From: Leptospira_A sp046736045
Lineage (GTDB): Bacteria; Spirochaetota; Leptospiria; Leptospirales; Leptospiraceae
DNA: 64,000 bases
NCBI RefSeq assembly: GCF_046736045.1
Contig: NZ_CP177134.1
Coordinates: 2,976,001-3,040,000 of the forward strand
Direction of reading: 5' to 3'
Every line of letters begins with the position of its first letter. Position 1 is the stretch's first letter. A program made the position numbers and the translations under genes. The notes under the pieces were generated by a model, which saw only the letters and a program-made list of their open reading frames with translations, was not told the origin of the DNA and made no database searches. Below are positions 25,768-34,498 of this stretch, piece after piece.

Positions 25768-26928
25768 ATGATATTTAATTTATCGAATTGGGTAAAAGAT
25801 CATCGGCTTTATACTCTGTTGGTTTTGTTCGTTGTCTCTTTGTTATTTGCCGTTACTTGTGTGAGTTTTCCATTCGGATCTCAATCAAAGAGAGAGATCA
25901 AAATTCACAACTCGGCAAATTGGAAAGATGGCCAATTTCGTAACCCGGAGCCTCTGATCAATGATTTCTGGGGGATGATTTCCGGTTCTTTCGGAGCGAG
26001 TGATGATGTAAAACCGAAAGATCCGTTACCGGTTGTTTTTCCTGATCCGAATTCATTCAAACATGAACCGGACACAGGGCTAAGAGTTACTTGGTTCGGC
26101 CATTCCTCTTCATTGATAGAAATAGACGGATACAAAATACTGACCGATCCGATTTGGTCCAATCGAACTTCCCCTGTTAGTTGGGCAGGGCCCGAAAGAT
26201 GGTATGAGCCTGCTATCGGCATAAATGATTTACCAAAAATCGATTTTGTACTTATCTCTCACAACCATTACGACCATCTGGATTACGATACTACGCTCGC
26301 ATTGAATGAGAAGGGAGTGAAATTCATAGTTCCTCTGGCAGTTGGTGAATATCTTTCCAAATGGGGTGTGCCGGAAGAAAGAATCATTGAACTCGACTGG
26401 TGGGAAAATCATAAACTTGCGGATTTCGAAATTGTCGCAACCCCCGCAAGACATGCGTCGGGTAGAAAATTGATTGATTATGATGAACATCTTTGGGCGG
26501 GATATGCCATCCTTGGCACCAAACATAGAATTTATTATTCTGGAGATACCGGTTTGTTTCCTGCCATGCGAAAGATAGGAGAAAAATACGGCCCTTTCGA
26601 TTTGACGATGATTGAAGTAGGGCAGTATGATCGGGCATGGCCAGATTGGCATATTGGTCCGGAACAAGCGGTGATAGCTCACCAAATGGTGAAAGGCAAA
26701 CAGATGTTACCTGTGCATTGGGGATTATTTGCTTTGGCATATCACGGTTGGACGGAACCGATTGAGAGGACTTTGGTGAAGGCCAAAGACTTGGGAGTCA
26801 AGGTATTGACTCCTAAACCGGGTGAAAGTTTGGAACCTGATTCAAATCAAACAACAGTTCGCTGGTGGAAGGATGTTCCCTGGAAGACGGCAGCGGAACA
26901 CCCTATCATTTCATCGAGAGTGGATTAA
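25768..26928 (+). CDS. Metallo-beta-lactamase-fold hydrolase (NAPE-PLD/UlaG-like)
   Basis: A 386-residue membrane-anchored hydrolase: one N-terminal hydrophobic segment (about 15-35), then an MBL fold starting at RVTWFGHSSSLIEIDG. Metal ligands are visible in SHNHYDHLD, PARHASGR, YYSGDTGLF and PVHWGLF. The block following the zinc site matches the NAPE-phospholipase D/RomA-like group, which act on phosphodiesters or lipids. The substrate here is unknown. It follows the response regulator by 16 bp and overlaps the convergent aldolase gene by 4 bases. Confidence 0.88.
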   Translation: MIFNLSNWVKDHRLYTLLVLFVVSLLFAVTCVSFPFGSQSKREIKIHNSANWKDGQFRNPEPLINDFWGMISGSFGASDDVKPKDPLPVVFPDPNSFKHEPDTGLRVTWFGHSSSLIEIDGYKILTDPIWSNRTSPVSWAGPERWYEPAIGINDLPKIDFVLISHNHYDHLDYDTTLALNEKGVKFIVPLAVGEYLSKWGVPEERIIELDWWENHKLADFEIVATPARHASGRKLIDYDEHLWAGYAILGTKHRIYYSGDTGLFPAMRKIGEKYGPFDLTMIEVGQYDRAWPDWHIGPEQAVIAHQMVKGKQMLPVHWGLFALAYHGWTEPIERTLVKAKDLGVKVLTPKPGESLEPDSNQTTVRWWKDVPWKTAAEHPIISSRVD

Positions 26929-27575
26929 CGGTTTTTATCCGCTTGTTTGGAATACTTTCTTTGGTAAACAAAACGGATGGCTTCCGCTTCCAACCAAGGA
27001 ACCGGTTTCCCTCCACCCAGGATTCTCGCTTCTATAAAAGATTTACATGCTTTTTCGAATACATGACAGACTGCATGTAAATCATCTAAAGTTCTATGCC
27101 CGCAAATGGCTCCATGATTTCGGATCATGACTGCATTTCTTCTTTTGATTCCTTTCACTATTTTTTTTAATGCATCTTCCGTTGTTCCAAGTGATACCAC
27201 TTTTGCGGAAGGGCCGACGATTTGAGCCATATCATCCAGATAGGGAAGAACTGTTTCTCCTGCCATGGAACAGGTGAGAATATTTTCCTGAGTGGTATGA
27301 ATGATTGCATTAAAATCCTTTCTTTCTCTATAAAGAGTTAGGTGGACATTCGCAATCTCCGGCGAATTTTCAGGAAGATCCGTTTGGTCCAAATAAAGCT
27401 CTACCCAATTCGGATTTTTTTTCTTTGCAAATTGGCCAAAATTGACACGGGAAGGGGTGATCCAAACCCGATTTCCGATTCGAATGCTTGCCGAATCTCC
27501 TTGTCCCAGAATTCCTTCCTTTTCAAGGTCGGGAATCAATTGAAGCAGTTCGGACGGATGTTCCGGGGCTTTCAT
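26925..27575 (-). CDS. Class II aldolase/adducin-family protein, altered zinc site
   Basis: A 216-residue protein of the class II (zinc) aldolase family, which includes L-fuculose- and L-ribulose-phosphate enzymes. The late His ligand is present in MIRNHGAICG, but the usual HxH ligand pair reads IIHTTQEN, so one zinc-binding His is replaced by Thr. Activity is therefore uncertain; it may be a partner subunit of the neighbouring paralogue. Its ATG overlaps that gene's stop by 4 bases, so they are coupled and made together. It belongs to the operon that begins at the aminotransferase. Confidence 0.87.
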   Translation of the reverse strand: MKAPEHPSELLQLIPDLEKEGILGQGDSASIRIGNRVWITPSRVNFGQFAKKKNPNWVELYLDQTDLPENSPEIANVHLTLYRERKDFNAIIHTTQENILTCSMAGETVLPYLDDMAQIVGPSAKVVSLGTTEDALKKIVKGIKRRNAVMIRNHGAICGHRTLDDLHAVCHVFEKACKSFIEARILGGGKPVPWLEAEAIRFVYQRKYSKQADKNR

Positions 27576-28228
27576 GCAAATTCCTTTTTACCGAAGTTTT
27601 TAAGATACCATTCTCTAACGGATTTGGTTTCAAATTTTTTAGAGTGGGAAACTTTTTTAAATTCTTCCTGGATGAATTTGTCTGCCGATTTTTCTAGTTC
27701 CATAGAAACCAAAAATGCATTTTCCATATCGGAACCGATGCACAATACCCCATGATTGGCAAGTAATACAGCCTTGCTTCCCGACTTCGCCAAACATTCG
27801 ATTGCCGATCGAATCAGTTTTTTAGATCCAGGCAATGCATAGTCGGTGCAAAAAACCGGTCCACCGATGATTTTTTGCATTTTGTCGGACATTACCGGAA
27901 GATTTTTTCTGGCGGAAGCCACGACGCTTGCTTGCAATTGATGGGTATGAATGATTGATTTTACATCCGGTCTCAATTTGTAAGTTTCCGCATGCAGGCC
28001 TTTTTCATAGGAAGGTTTGATTCTGCCTTCATGTTCCAGAGTGTGCAGGTTTACTTTTACAATTTCATCAGGACTCAGATCTTCATATGTTCGTCCCGTA
28101 GGAGTGATGACAAAATGATCTTCATCAATCCTTTGGCTGATATTTCCCCAGGTTCGGGTGATTAGGCCTGCTTTGAGTAGGCGGACTCCCGTATCTCTTA
28201 CGATTTTATTTGCAGTTTGAATTTCCAT
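27572..28228 (-). CDS. Class II aldolase/adducin-family protein
   Basis: A 218-residue paralogue of the downstream gene with an intact zinc site: the acidic residue in SYEKGLHAE, HTH in SIIHTHQLQ near residue 90, and the third His in LLANHGVLC near 150. The N-terminal ITRTWGNISQR matches the phosphate-binding region of the L-fuculose/L-ribulose-phosphate aldolase family. It would cleave or epimerise a phosphorylated sugar or acid. The FGGY kinase in the same cluster could supply that phosphate. The exact substrate is not inferable. Confidence 0.9.
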   Translation of the reverse strand: MEIQTANKIVRDTGVRLLKAGLITRTWGNISQRIDEDHFVITPTGRTYEDLSPDEIVKVNLHTLEHEGRIKPSYEKGLHAETYKLRPDVKSIIHTHQLQASVVASARKNLPVMSDKMQKIIGGPVFCTDYALPGSKKLIRSAIECLAKSGSKAVLLANHGVLCIGSDMENAFLVSMELEKSADKFIQEEFKKVSHSKKFETKSVREWYLKNFGKKEFA

Positions 28229-28255
28229 TTTGTTCTTCCTTCGGATGATTACGCC

Positions 28256-29725
28256 TTAAACCACACCTTCTACTTTTTGAAATACCCGATCAAATCTTTT
28301 CAAAGCATCGTCAATGACCGCATCCGTATCGGCAGCACTTGTATACAATCTGCTTCCTGCCAAAGTAACAAGCCCTTCCGCCATATAAGCTGCACCCATT
28401 TCTTCCATTGCATGTTTTCTTTTATGAGCTTCCGAGATGGTCTTTTTGATTGTCCAAAATTTTTTGATATTGATTTCCAATAACATGGTTCCAACGGTTT
28501 CCAAATGGCAGATAGAACCTTGGTTGAAAGCAACAAAAGGAAGATCGTATTTTTTAATCAGTTTTTGCAGACCTATAGTTAGGCGGTCACCGGCCTTTCC
28601 TGCTTTTTCACATGCTTTGGTTTTTTCCATTTCGCATAATGTAAAGTATCCCGCAGCAGAGCTGAGAGGATTTGCCGCCATGGTTCCTCCGATGAGGGCT
28701 TTTTTCATTCCTGTTTGAATTCCTGCGGAAACATATTTCATATATTCTTTTTTGCCTCCAAGTCCTCCGGCGGAAGGATAACCACCCGCGACGACTTTAC
28801 CGAATACCGTAAGATCCGGCGTAATCCCGTAATAACCTTGCGCTCCGCTGAGTCCCACACGAAATGCTGTGACTACTTCGTCAAATATGAGTAAGGCGCC
28901 GAATTTGTCGCATAATGCCCGTACACCTGCATTGAAATTTTTATCCAAGGGACGTGTTCCGCTTTCAGGTCCGATCGGTTCCATAAGAACGGCAGCAGTT
29001 CCGCCTCTCCATCTGTTTCTTTTCAAAACGGATTCCAATGCGTTCAAATCGTTCGGATAAAATTCCTGAGTGTATTTAAAAACCGACTTGGGAACTCCAT
29101 TTGCTTCGAAATGTCTTGATCCGGGAAGTCGTAGTCCGTAGGCAAGCTGGTCACTCCAACCATGGTAAGCCCCGCCCATTTTCACTATATTTTTTTTCTT
29201 GGTGGCAAGTCTTGCCACACGAATGGATGCCATACATGCTTCGGTTCCGGAACCTAACATCCGAAACATTTCAACAGAAGGAACGAGCTGAACGATTTTT
29301 TCAGCTAACTTGAGTTCGTATTCATGAAAAAGGCCGGTCACGGGGCCTGTCGTATTTAATAGTTCGGTGACTTTTTTACGAACACTGGGAGGATTGCTTC
29401 CGAGTACGGTTGGTCCGCCTGCTTGTAAAAAATCAATGTATTTGTTTCCGTCCAGATCAAATAGGTGAGCTCCGGATGCTTTTGTAAATACGAGTGGGAA
29501 TGGGTGATTGAATGCAAGATTGTGCTGCACTCCGCCCGGGATGAATTGGGAAGCTTCCGCGATCATCTTTTTGGAGCGGGAGCATTTTTTATCATAGTAT
29601 TCAGTTAGAATTTTATCCATTTCCGTTTTACGAATGGATCGGATCGGCTGCGAAATTAGGGATCTCAGGTCTTTGTAGACTTGGTCTACATCGGGGTATT
29701 GGTTGATTGCAAAGCCAGTGGACAT
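28256..29725 (-). CDS. Class III PLP aminotransferase (glutamate-1-semialdehyde aminomutase-like)
   Basis: A 489-residue pyridoxal-phosphate enzyme of fold type I, class III. The cofactor region shows GSGTEACMASIRVAR, the DEVVTAFR acidic motif and the Schiff-base lysine in FGKVVAGGYPSAGGLGG. It is longer than HemL and stands in a catabolic operon, so it is probably an aminotransferase or aminomutase of a specialised pathway and not the haem enzyme. An AAGGGA ribosome site precedes the ATG. The first gene of the operon, divergent from a TetR gene across a large palindrome. Confidence 0.9.
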   Translation of the reverse strand: MSTGFAINQYPDVDQVYKDLRSLISQPIRSIRKTEMDKILTEYYDKKCSRSKKMIAEASQFIPGGVQHNLAFNHPFPLVFTKASGAHLFDLDGNKYIDFLQAGGPTVLGSNPPSVRKKVTELLNTTGPVTGLFHEYELKLAEKIVQLVPSVEMFRMLGSGTEACMASIRVARLATKKKNIVKMGGAYHGWSDQLAYGLRLPGSRHFEANGVPKSVFKYTQEFYPNDLNALESVLKRNRWRGGTAAVLMEPIGPESGTRPLDKNFNAGVRALCDKFGALLIFDEVVTAFRVGLSGAQGYYGITPDLTVFGKVVAGGYPSAGGLGGKKEYMKYVSAGIQTGMKKALIGGTMAANPLSSAAGYFTLCEMEKTKACEKAGKAGDRLTIGLQKLIKKYDLPFVAFNQGSICHLETVGTMLLEINIKKFWTIKKTISEAHKRKHAMEEMGAAYMAEGLVTLAGSRLYTSAADTDAVIDDALKRFDRVFQKVEGVV

Positions 29726-29753
29726 ATTTGGTTCCCTTTGGATCAGTTTTTAG

Positions 29754-29785
29754 TTGACAATGAGTGAGTAATCACTCATTGTCAA
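29754..29785. promoter_or_regulatory. Operator palindrome between aminotransferase operon and tetR
   Basis: Perfect 14-base arms TTGACAATGAGTGA and TCACTCATTGTCAA are separated by GTAA. It lies 29 bp from the aminotransferase start and 26 bp from the tetR start, and each arm begins with TTGACA, a likely -35 for the two divergent promoters. The core shares TGAGTGA/TCACTCA with the site at 32150-32165. Confidence 0.85.
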
Positions 29786-29810
29786 GAAGAATTTATAAAA
29801 AGAGGGAAAC

Positions 29811-30467
29811 ATGGCTCAGAAATACTTCAACGATAGTTTTGATCGGATTTCGGAAGAAAAGAGAAATCGAATCTTATCCATTGCTGTATCTGAGTTTGCC
29901 AATCGGGGGTTTACGAGCGCAAATACAAATACGATCGCGCAGAAGGCAGGAATCAGTGTTGGTTCTTTGTATAAATACTTTGAAACCAAGGAAGATTTTT
30001 TTCTGACAGCGGTTCACCACGGGGTTTCCCAACTGGAAAAGGCTTTGGAATCGGTCTTATTGGAAGAGGTTGGTCTTTTTGGTAAAATAGAAAAGATACT
30101 CCGTATCATTCAAATCCACTCCCGTGAAAACCAGGACATCATCCGGCTTTATAATGAAATGACTTCGGAAAGCAATTCCGAACTGATCAACCGGCTATCG
30201 AGTGAGCTGGAATCAATTTCCGCCAAATGTTATACCCAAATCATAGACCTGGCTAAAAAAGAAGGGGTTGTCCCTGCGGGAGCAAATACTTCCATCTACG
30301 CTTTTTTATTGGACAATATATTTATGAGTCTTCAATTTTCTTATGCAACAGAATATTATAAAGAACGAATGAGAATCTATTTGGGAAATGATATTTTCGA
30401 AAGGGACGAAGATGTGATTGCGGGAGTGATGCAATTCATTCGAGCTGCGTTTGGCGGAGGCAACTGA
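29811..30467 (+). CDS. TetR/AcrR-family regulator
   Basis: A 218-residue repressor-type regulator: N-terminal helix-turn-helix (ILSIAVSEFANRGFTSANTN, then ISVGSLYKYFETKEDF) and a mostly helical ligand-binding domain. A long perfect palindrome lies 26 bp upstream, between it and the divergent aminotransferase-aldolase operon, so it probably represses both itself and that operon. A related palindrome before the MFS and kinase genes suggests the regulator governs the whole cluster. Confidence 0.93.
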   Translation: MAQKYFNDSFDRISEEKRNRILSIAVSEFANRGFTSANTNTIAQKAGISVGSLYKYFETKEDFFLTAVHHGVSQLEKALESVLLEEVGLFGKIEKILRIIQIHSRENQDIIRLYNEMTSESNSELINRLSSELESISAKCYTQIIDLAKKEGVVPAGANTSIYAFLLDNIFMSLQFSYATEYYKERMRIYLGNDIFERDEDVIAGVMQFIRAAFGGGN

Positions 30468-30853
30468 TCACATCCGCCTACAAACTTCAGCACCAATAGA
30501 ATCGAAAGAGTTTCTTTGGCGCCTCGCATTTTTCCTACCACTTGAATTTCTTTTGTTACCGATTGCGCTCTTCGCTGCAATCTCTTCGACTTTGTCGAAG
30601 AGGATTTCCGCTTCGATCGCTGGCGCGGGGATTCGAATTTTCCCGGGCAAAAAGCCGAACTTTTTTTAATAATTTTGATGGAAAATGAAGTTGGAATTGC
30701 CAGTTTCATATAAATATGTTAGTTGGGACTCATTGGGTGGCGGGTGGATTACCCCTCCCTAATCAGGGCGGGGATACCAGAATCCCATCTTATAACAATC
30801 TACCGAAATTTTTGTGAGAAAGAATTTAATTAACTAATGTTTGTATTTTGAAC
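30468..30853. other. 386-bp non-coding region with hairpins, possible repeat element
   Basis: The region lies between convergent tetR and MFS genes. It is richer in G+C than its surroundings. It contains a 9-bp perfect stem CTCTTCGAC/GTCGAAGAG (30582-30602) and a GC-rich hairpin CCCCTCCCT/AGGGCGGGG with an AATC loop (30752-30773). Short open frames on both strands are rich in Arg, Ser and Lys and do not look like real proteins. It may be an intergenic repeat; a comparison with the rest of the genome would decide. Confidence 0.4.
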
Positions 30854-32077
30854 CTAATCTTTTTTGACTTTCATCAAAGGAGATTCTTTCAAAAAAAATA
30901 CAAGGATGAAATTCAATAGGGATAGACCCAAAAATAAATATAAAAATGGAATCATTCCGAAATAATTCATACCTAGTATAAATGCAATTCCCGAAACCTG
31001 CCCGACCAAAAGAAGTAATCCTTGTGAGGTGGACTCCGGAGCGGGAGATGTGATTTCTGCGCAGTATTGGAACCCGATCGGAGCGCCAATCCCTAACAAA
31101 AAAAATCCGATGAGTCCCGAAGCTACAAGCAATGGAATGAAATTTTGAGATAATGTGAACAAACAAAGTCCCGACAAAAATCCCCCCATTGCAATGGTCA
31201 GAAAGATTTTTCTTTTTTGAATTCTATCGGAAATGGGAGGAATGATCACTCCGCCGAAAATTCCGGTGATCAGCATAATTCCTCCTACAAGCCCGGACTC
31301 TTCTATATTCAAACCTTTGATCTCGGAAATTTGATCAATGCATGTACTAACCGCATTGAATACTCCGAGCCCAATGAGAAAGAGAAACAATATCTTTCTC
31401 ATGTCTTTTTTTTGCCATAAAAATAGAATTCCTTCCAGGAAGGGAAGCCTTGCTTCATCACCATTTAAGCTAGGTGAGGTGGGCGGTTTTTCCCTTACGA
31501 AAATCAGAAAAAGAACGGCAGATAAAAGAGAGATCAATCCATAGATGAACATTACCTGAGGGATTTTTTCTCCTTTCTCTCCTCCTTCCAAAAGGATGGG
31601 AGTTAAAATCATAACGAAAATGATTCCTAAAAACTGAGCCAATGTTCCCAAAGCAACAGAGGTTGCTCTTTCCTGAATGGGAAACCAAAGCACACTGATC
31701 TTTGTCACTGCGTTCAGAAGGAATGGTTGGGCAATGGCAAGGCCGATTTGAGAGATGAGAACGATGTTATAATTTTCCGCATAAAATCCTTTGAGGATTC
31801 CAAAAACTCCCATAAGAACCGCACCAAATCCCACACCTTTACGAATTCCATAAGTATCTATGATATAAGAGGCGGGAATGGCAATGATCACGAACACTGC
31901 GAGAAAGACCAAAGAGAGCAGATCAATTTGAATGGGACTCACTGAGTAAAATTCTTTCGCATCTCTGGCAATCGGCGCAAAGGTCAGCCATTGCATACAA
32001 ACCGCAGCAGTGATGAGTATGTACAAAGATAAAACTACCCAACGGTAGGGATAAACTTGGATCGAATTTTGGTTCAT
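30854..32077 (-). CDS. MFS transporter of the catabolic cluster
   Basis: A 407-residue, about 12-helix inner-membrane transporter. The N-terminal half (YPYRWVVLSLYILITAAV, later SVLWFPIQERATSVALGTLA) resembles the FLVCR/DIRC2 type of MFS carriers. ATG 32077 follows an AAGGAG site and begins MNQNSIQVYPYRW; the frame extends further upstream but that part is hydrophilic and unlike the family. It is divergent from the FGGY kinase, with the shared operator palindrome (32150-32165) between. It probably imports the substrate of the cluster. Confidence 0.88.
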   Translation of the reverse strand: MNQNSIQVYPYRWVVLSLYILITAAVCMQWLTFAPIARDAKEFYSVSPIQIDLLSLVFLAVFVIIAIPASYIIDTYGIRKGVGFGAVLMGVFGILKGFYAENYNIVLISQIGLAIAQPFLLNAVTKISVLWFPIQERATSVALGTLAQFLGIIFVMILTPILLEGGEKGEKIPQVMFIYGLISLLSAVLFLIFVREKPPTSPSLNGDEARLPFLEGILFLWQKKDMRKILFLFLIGLGVFNAVSTCIDQISEIKGLNIEESGLVGGIMLITGIFGGVIIPPISDRIQKRKIFLTIAMGGFLSGLCLFTLSQNFIPLLVASGLIGFFLLGIGAPIGFQYCAEITSPAPESTSQGLLLLVGQVSGIAFILGMNYFGMIPFLYLFLGLSLLNFILVFFLKESPLMKVKKD

Positions 32078-32149
32078 TCCATTCTCCTTAGATCTGCTTT
32101 TCCCTTTTGGAAAAAGAATTGCTTTACTGGCAGATTTTTCAGTTTCATG

Positions 32150-32165
32150 GTGAGTGATCACTCAC
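32150..32165. promoter_or_regulatory. Operator palindrome between MFS and FGGY kinase genes
   Basis: GTGAGTGATCACTCAC is a perfect 16-bp palindrome. It lies 41 bp before the kinase ATG and 73 bp before the MFS ATG. The 14-mer TGAGTGATCACTCA inside it matches TGAGTAATCACTCA in the tetR operator at 13 of 14 bases. Confidence 0.75.
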
Positions 32166-32205
32166 TTTTTTTCATCGCAAGGAAATTTGAGTTAAGGAAG
32201 AGCCG

Positions 32206-33816
32206 ATGAACCCAGAAATTTACATTCTATCCTATGACGTAGGTACCACAGGAGTAAAGACTTGCCTTTTCCTTCTAAAGGATCGGTTGGAACTGGTTCA
32301 GGCGGCGCTGTCCGAATATCCCATTCAATTGTTGGAGAATGGGGGTGCAGAACAAAATCCGCAGGATTGGTGGGAAGCCCTACAATCCACTACCAGGGAG
32401 ATTCTCAAAGAAACCGGTCTTTCTCCCGAAAAAATCCTTGGAATTTCATTCTGTTCCCAAATGCAGGGACTGGTTCTAGTTGATTCCGATTTTAAACCTG
32501 TCCGGCCTGCCATGAGTTATATGGATGCAAGGGCAACGGAAGAAATCAAATCGGGACTCGGACACGGATTCAAAATCGAAGGGATCAATGCCATAAAACT
32601 CATGTTATCTCTTTGGATCACCGGAGCGGTCGCAGGAAGCGTAAAGGATCCTATCTGGAAATACAAATGGGTTGAAAAAAACGAACCGGATCATTTTTCC
32701 AAAGTTAGATGGTGGTTGGATGTAAAGGAATTTCTCATCGCAAAATGCACAAACCAAGCAGTCATGACAAGAGATACTGCATTCACTACTTTTTTATACG
32801 ACTCACGCGAAAAGAAGGGAAATTGGAGTCGCTTGTTAGCTAAAGTTTTCAAAATCAATTCGGAACATTTACCCCGAATTATCAACTCTTCCGATAAAGT
32901 GGGTGATTTGACAAAAGAGGCCGCACTGTTTTTGGGACTCTCGGAAGGAACGGCAGTGTTTGGAGGAGGAGGAGATGCTTCTCTCATCGGTGTGGGTGCA
33001 GGTGCGGTATTGGAAGGAGATACTCATATTTATGCCGGGACATCCGGTTGGGTCTCCACAGTCACCAAACAGAGAAAAGTTGATATTGATGCACGTATTG
33101 CTTCGATCGTAGGTGCGAGGTCTGGATTTTACAATTATTTCGGGGAACAGGAAACATCCGGCAAATGTCTGCAATGGGTAAGAGATCATCTTGCTTTGGA
33201 TGAAATCGATTTGTATTTGGAAAAAAAGAAAATTACCGATGGTCCTGATGCTGTTTACGAAAGTCTGTTCGAATATATGTTTGATTCCATCAAAGATACC
33301 GAACCCGGATCGGAAGGAGTCATCTTTACTCCCTGGCTGCATGGAAACAGATGTCCTTTTGAAGATCCGAATGCCCGTGGAATGTTTTTCAATATTAGTT
33401 TGAATACCGGTAAAAGGCTTCTTATCCGTTCCGTTGTAGAAGGGATTTTATTCCATAAAAGATGGATTTTGGAATTATCCGACAAAAAAGTGAATAGTTC
33501 ACCAAGCATTCGTTTTGTGGGAGGTGTCGCGAGATCTTCATTTGTTTGTCAGACGCTTGCAGATATCACCGGCAGAAAGGTGGAACGTATTCTTCAACCG
33601 GAAAATGTAGGTGCGATGGGAGCAGCAGCACTTGTTGCTTTGGGGCTTGGAAAGATCAGAGACTTTGAAGAATTGAAACAAATGATTCCGATCAAAGATG
33701 AATGGATTCCCGACCCTAAATTGAAAAATAGATATGATAAAAATTTTATTGTTTTTAAAAAACTATATAAATCCAACCGGAAACATTTTTCAGAATTAAA
33801 CAAACTTATCGATTAG
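32206..33816 (+). CDS. FGGY-family carbohydrate kinase (xylulokinase-like)
   Basis: A 536-residue sugar or polyol kinase. The N-terminal domain starts YILSYDVGTTGVKTCLF, the phosphate-binding loop of the actin fold. The C-terminal domain carries HIYAGTSGW near residue 280 and VGGVARSSFVCQTLADITGR near 435-455. An AAGGAAGAG ribosome site precedes ATG 32206. It would phosphorylate a ketose or polyol, giving a substrate for the class II aldolase of the same cluster. It converges on a second tetR gene, overlapping its end by 21 bp. Confidence 0.92.
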   Translation: MNPEIYILSYDVGTTGVKTCLFLLKDRLELVQAALSEYPIQLLENGGAEQNPQDWWEALQSTTREILKETGLSPEKILGISFCSQMQGLVLVDSDFKPVRPAMSYMDARATEEIKSGLGHGFKIEGINAIKLMLSLWITGAVAGSVKDPIWKYKWVEKNEPDHFSKVRWWLDVKEFLIAKCTNQAVMTRDTAFTTFLYDSREKKGNWSRLLAKVFKINSEHLPRIINSSDKVGDLTKEAALFLGLSEGTAVFGGGGDASLIGVGAGAVLEGDTHIYAGTSGWVSTVTKQRKVDIDARIASIVGARSGFYNYFGEQETSGKCLQWVRDHLALDEIDLYLEKKKITDGPDAVYESLFEYMFDSIKDTEPGSEGVIFTPWLHGNRCPFEDPNARGMFFNISLNTGKRLLIRSVVEGILFHKRWILELSDKKVNSSPSIRFVGGVARSSFVCQTLADITGRKVERILQPENVGAMGAAALVALGLGKIRDFEELKQMIPIKDEWIPDPKLKNRYDKNFIVFKKLYKSNRKHFSELNKLID

Positions 33817-34332
33817 AATCTCCATTCTTCTTTTCAAAATTTTTACCGAGGGAAGATCGGCGCTCATTCCATCCATCGCTAAAAAGAAAATTTCGGCAGT
33901 TTCCTTGTCGCCTAATACGGATTGAACGGATTTGATAACAAACCTTTCGTATTTTTCCATTACCTTGGGGGATAGTCTGGAACAGGCTTCATAATAATCG
34001 GAAGTCATCGGGTGACCTGCAACTTTTGCCCAAGGTTCAATCAGTAGAATTTCCGAAATACGAATTAATTTTTCCTTTGCGTTTAACTTTGTTTTTAATA
34101 CTTCTTCGGAAGCTTCATACCTTCCTTCCATCAGATAAAGAAAAATCGCGGTAAACAAATCCTCTTTGTTTTTGAATTTCAAATAGAGCAAAGGTCGAGA
34201 TAAGCCGGCCTTTTTTGCGATATCATCCATGGATGTTTTGGAATAACCGAATTGTAAAAAACAATCCAGAGCGGCTTCCAAAATTTCCTTTTTACGTAAT
34301 TCCTCTTCGTAAATATCCGCTTTTTTGACCAT
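33796..34332 (-). CDS. TetR/AcrR-family regulator
   Basis: A 178-residue regulator from ATG 34332 (MVKKADIYEEELRKK...). The helix-turn-helix reads FLQFGYSKTSMDDIAKKAGL then SRPLLYLKFKNKEDLF. The frame extends to 34407 but crosses the operator palindrome, so the shorter start is preferred. The divergent SDR gene is the likely target, with an 11-base-arm palindrome just upstream of this start. Confidence 0.9.
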   Translation of the reverse strand: MVKKADIYEEELRKKEILEAALDCFLQFGYSKTSMDDIAKKAGLSRPLLYLKFKNKEDLFTAIFLYLMEGRYEASEEVLKTKLNAKEKLIRISEILLIEPWAKVAGHPMTSDYYEACSRLSPKVMEKYERFVIKSVQSVLGDKETAEIFFLAMDGMSADLPSVKILKRRMEILIDKFV

Positions 34333-34339
34333 AACTTGT

Positions 34340-34366
34340 TTTGACAAAAACCTGTTTTTTGTCAAA
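34340..34366. promoter_or_regulatory. Operator of second TetR regulator
   Basis: Perfect 11-base arms TTTGACAAAAA and TTTTTGTCAAA flank CCTGT. It begins 8 bp upstream of the tetR ATG. Further TTTGACA (34408-34414) and TGTCAAA (34471-34477) half-sites lie toward the SDR gene. Confidence 0.8.
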
Positions 34367-34498
34367 TAATTAACGGCTTTAGACTTTGGTTTTAAAGATT
34401 GAATCATTTTGACAAATTATACAATAAATGTAAAAATGATTATTTTTTTCATCCGTTGTCCTTTTTCTCATGTCAAATGAAATGATCAGGTAGGTAAA

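Noticed and set aside
30377..30709. 110-codon frame opposite the end of tetR
   Set aside because: It overlaps tetR and the hairpin region, is dominated by Ser, Arg and Lys, and has no coding signals; more likely a repeat shadow.
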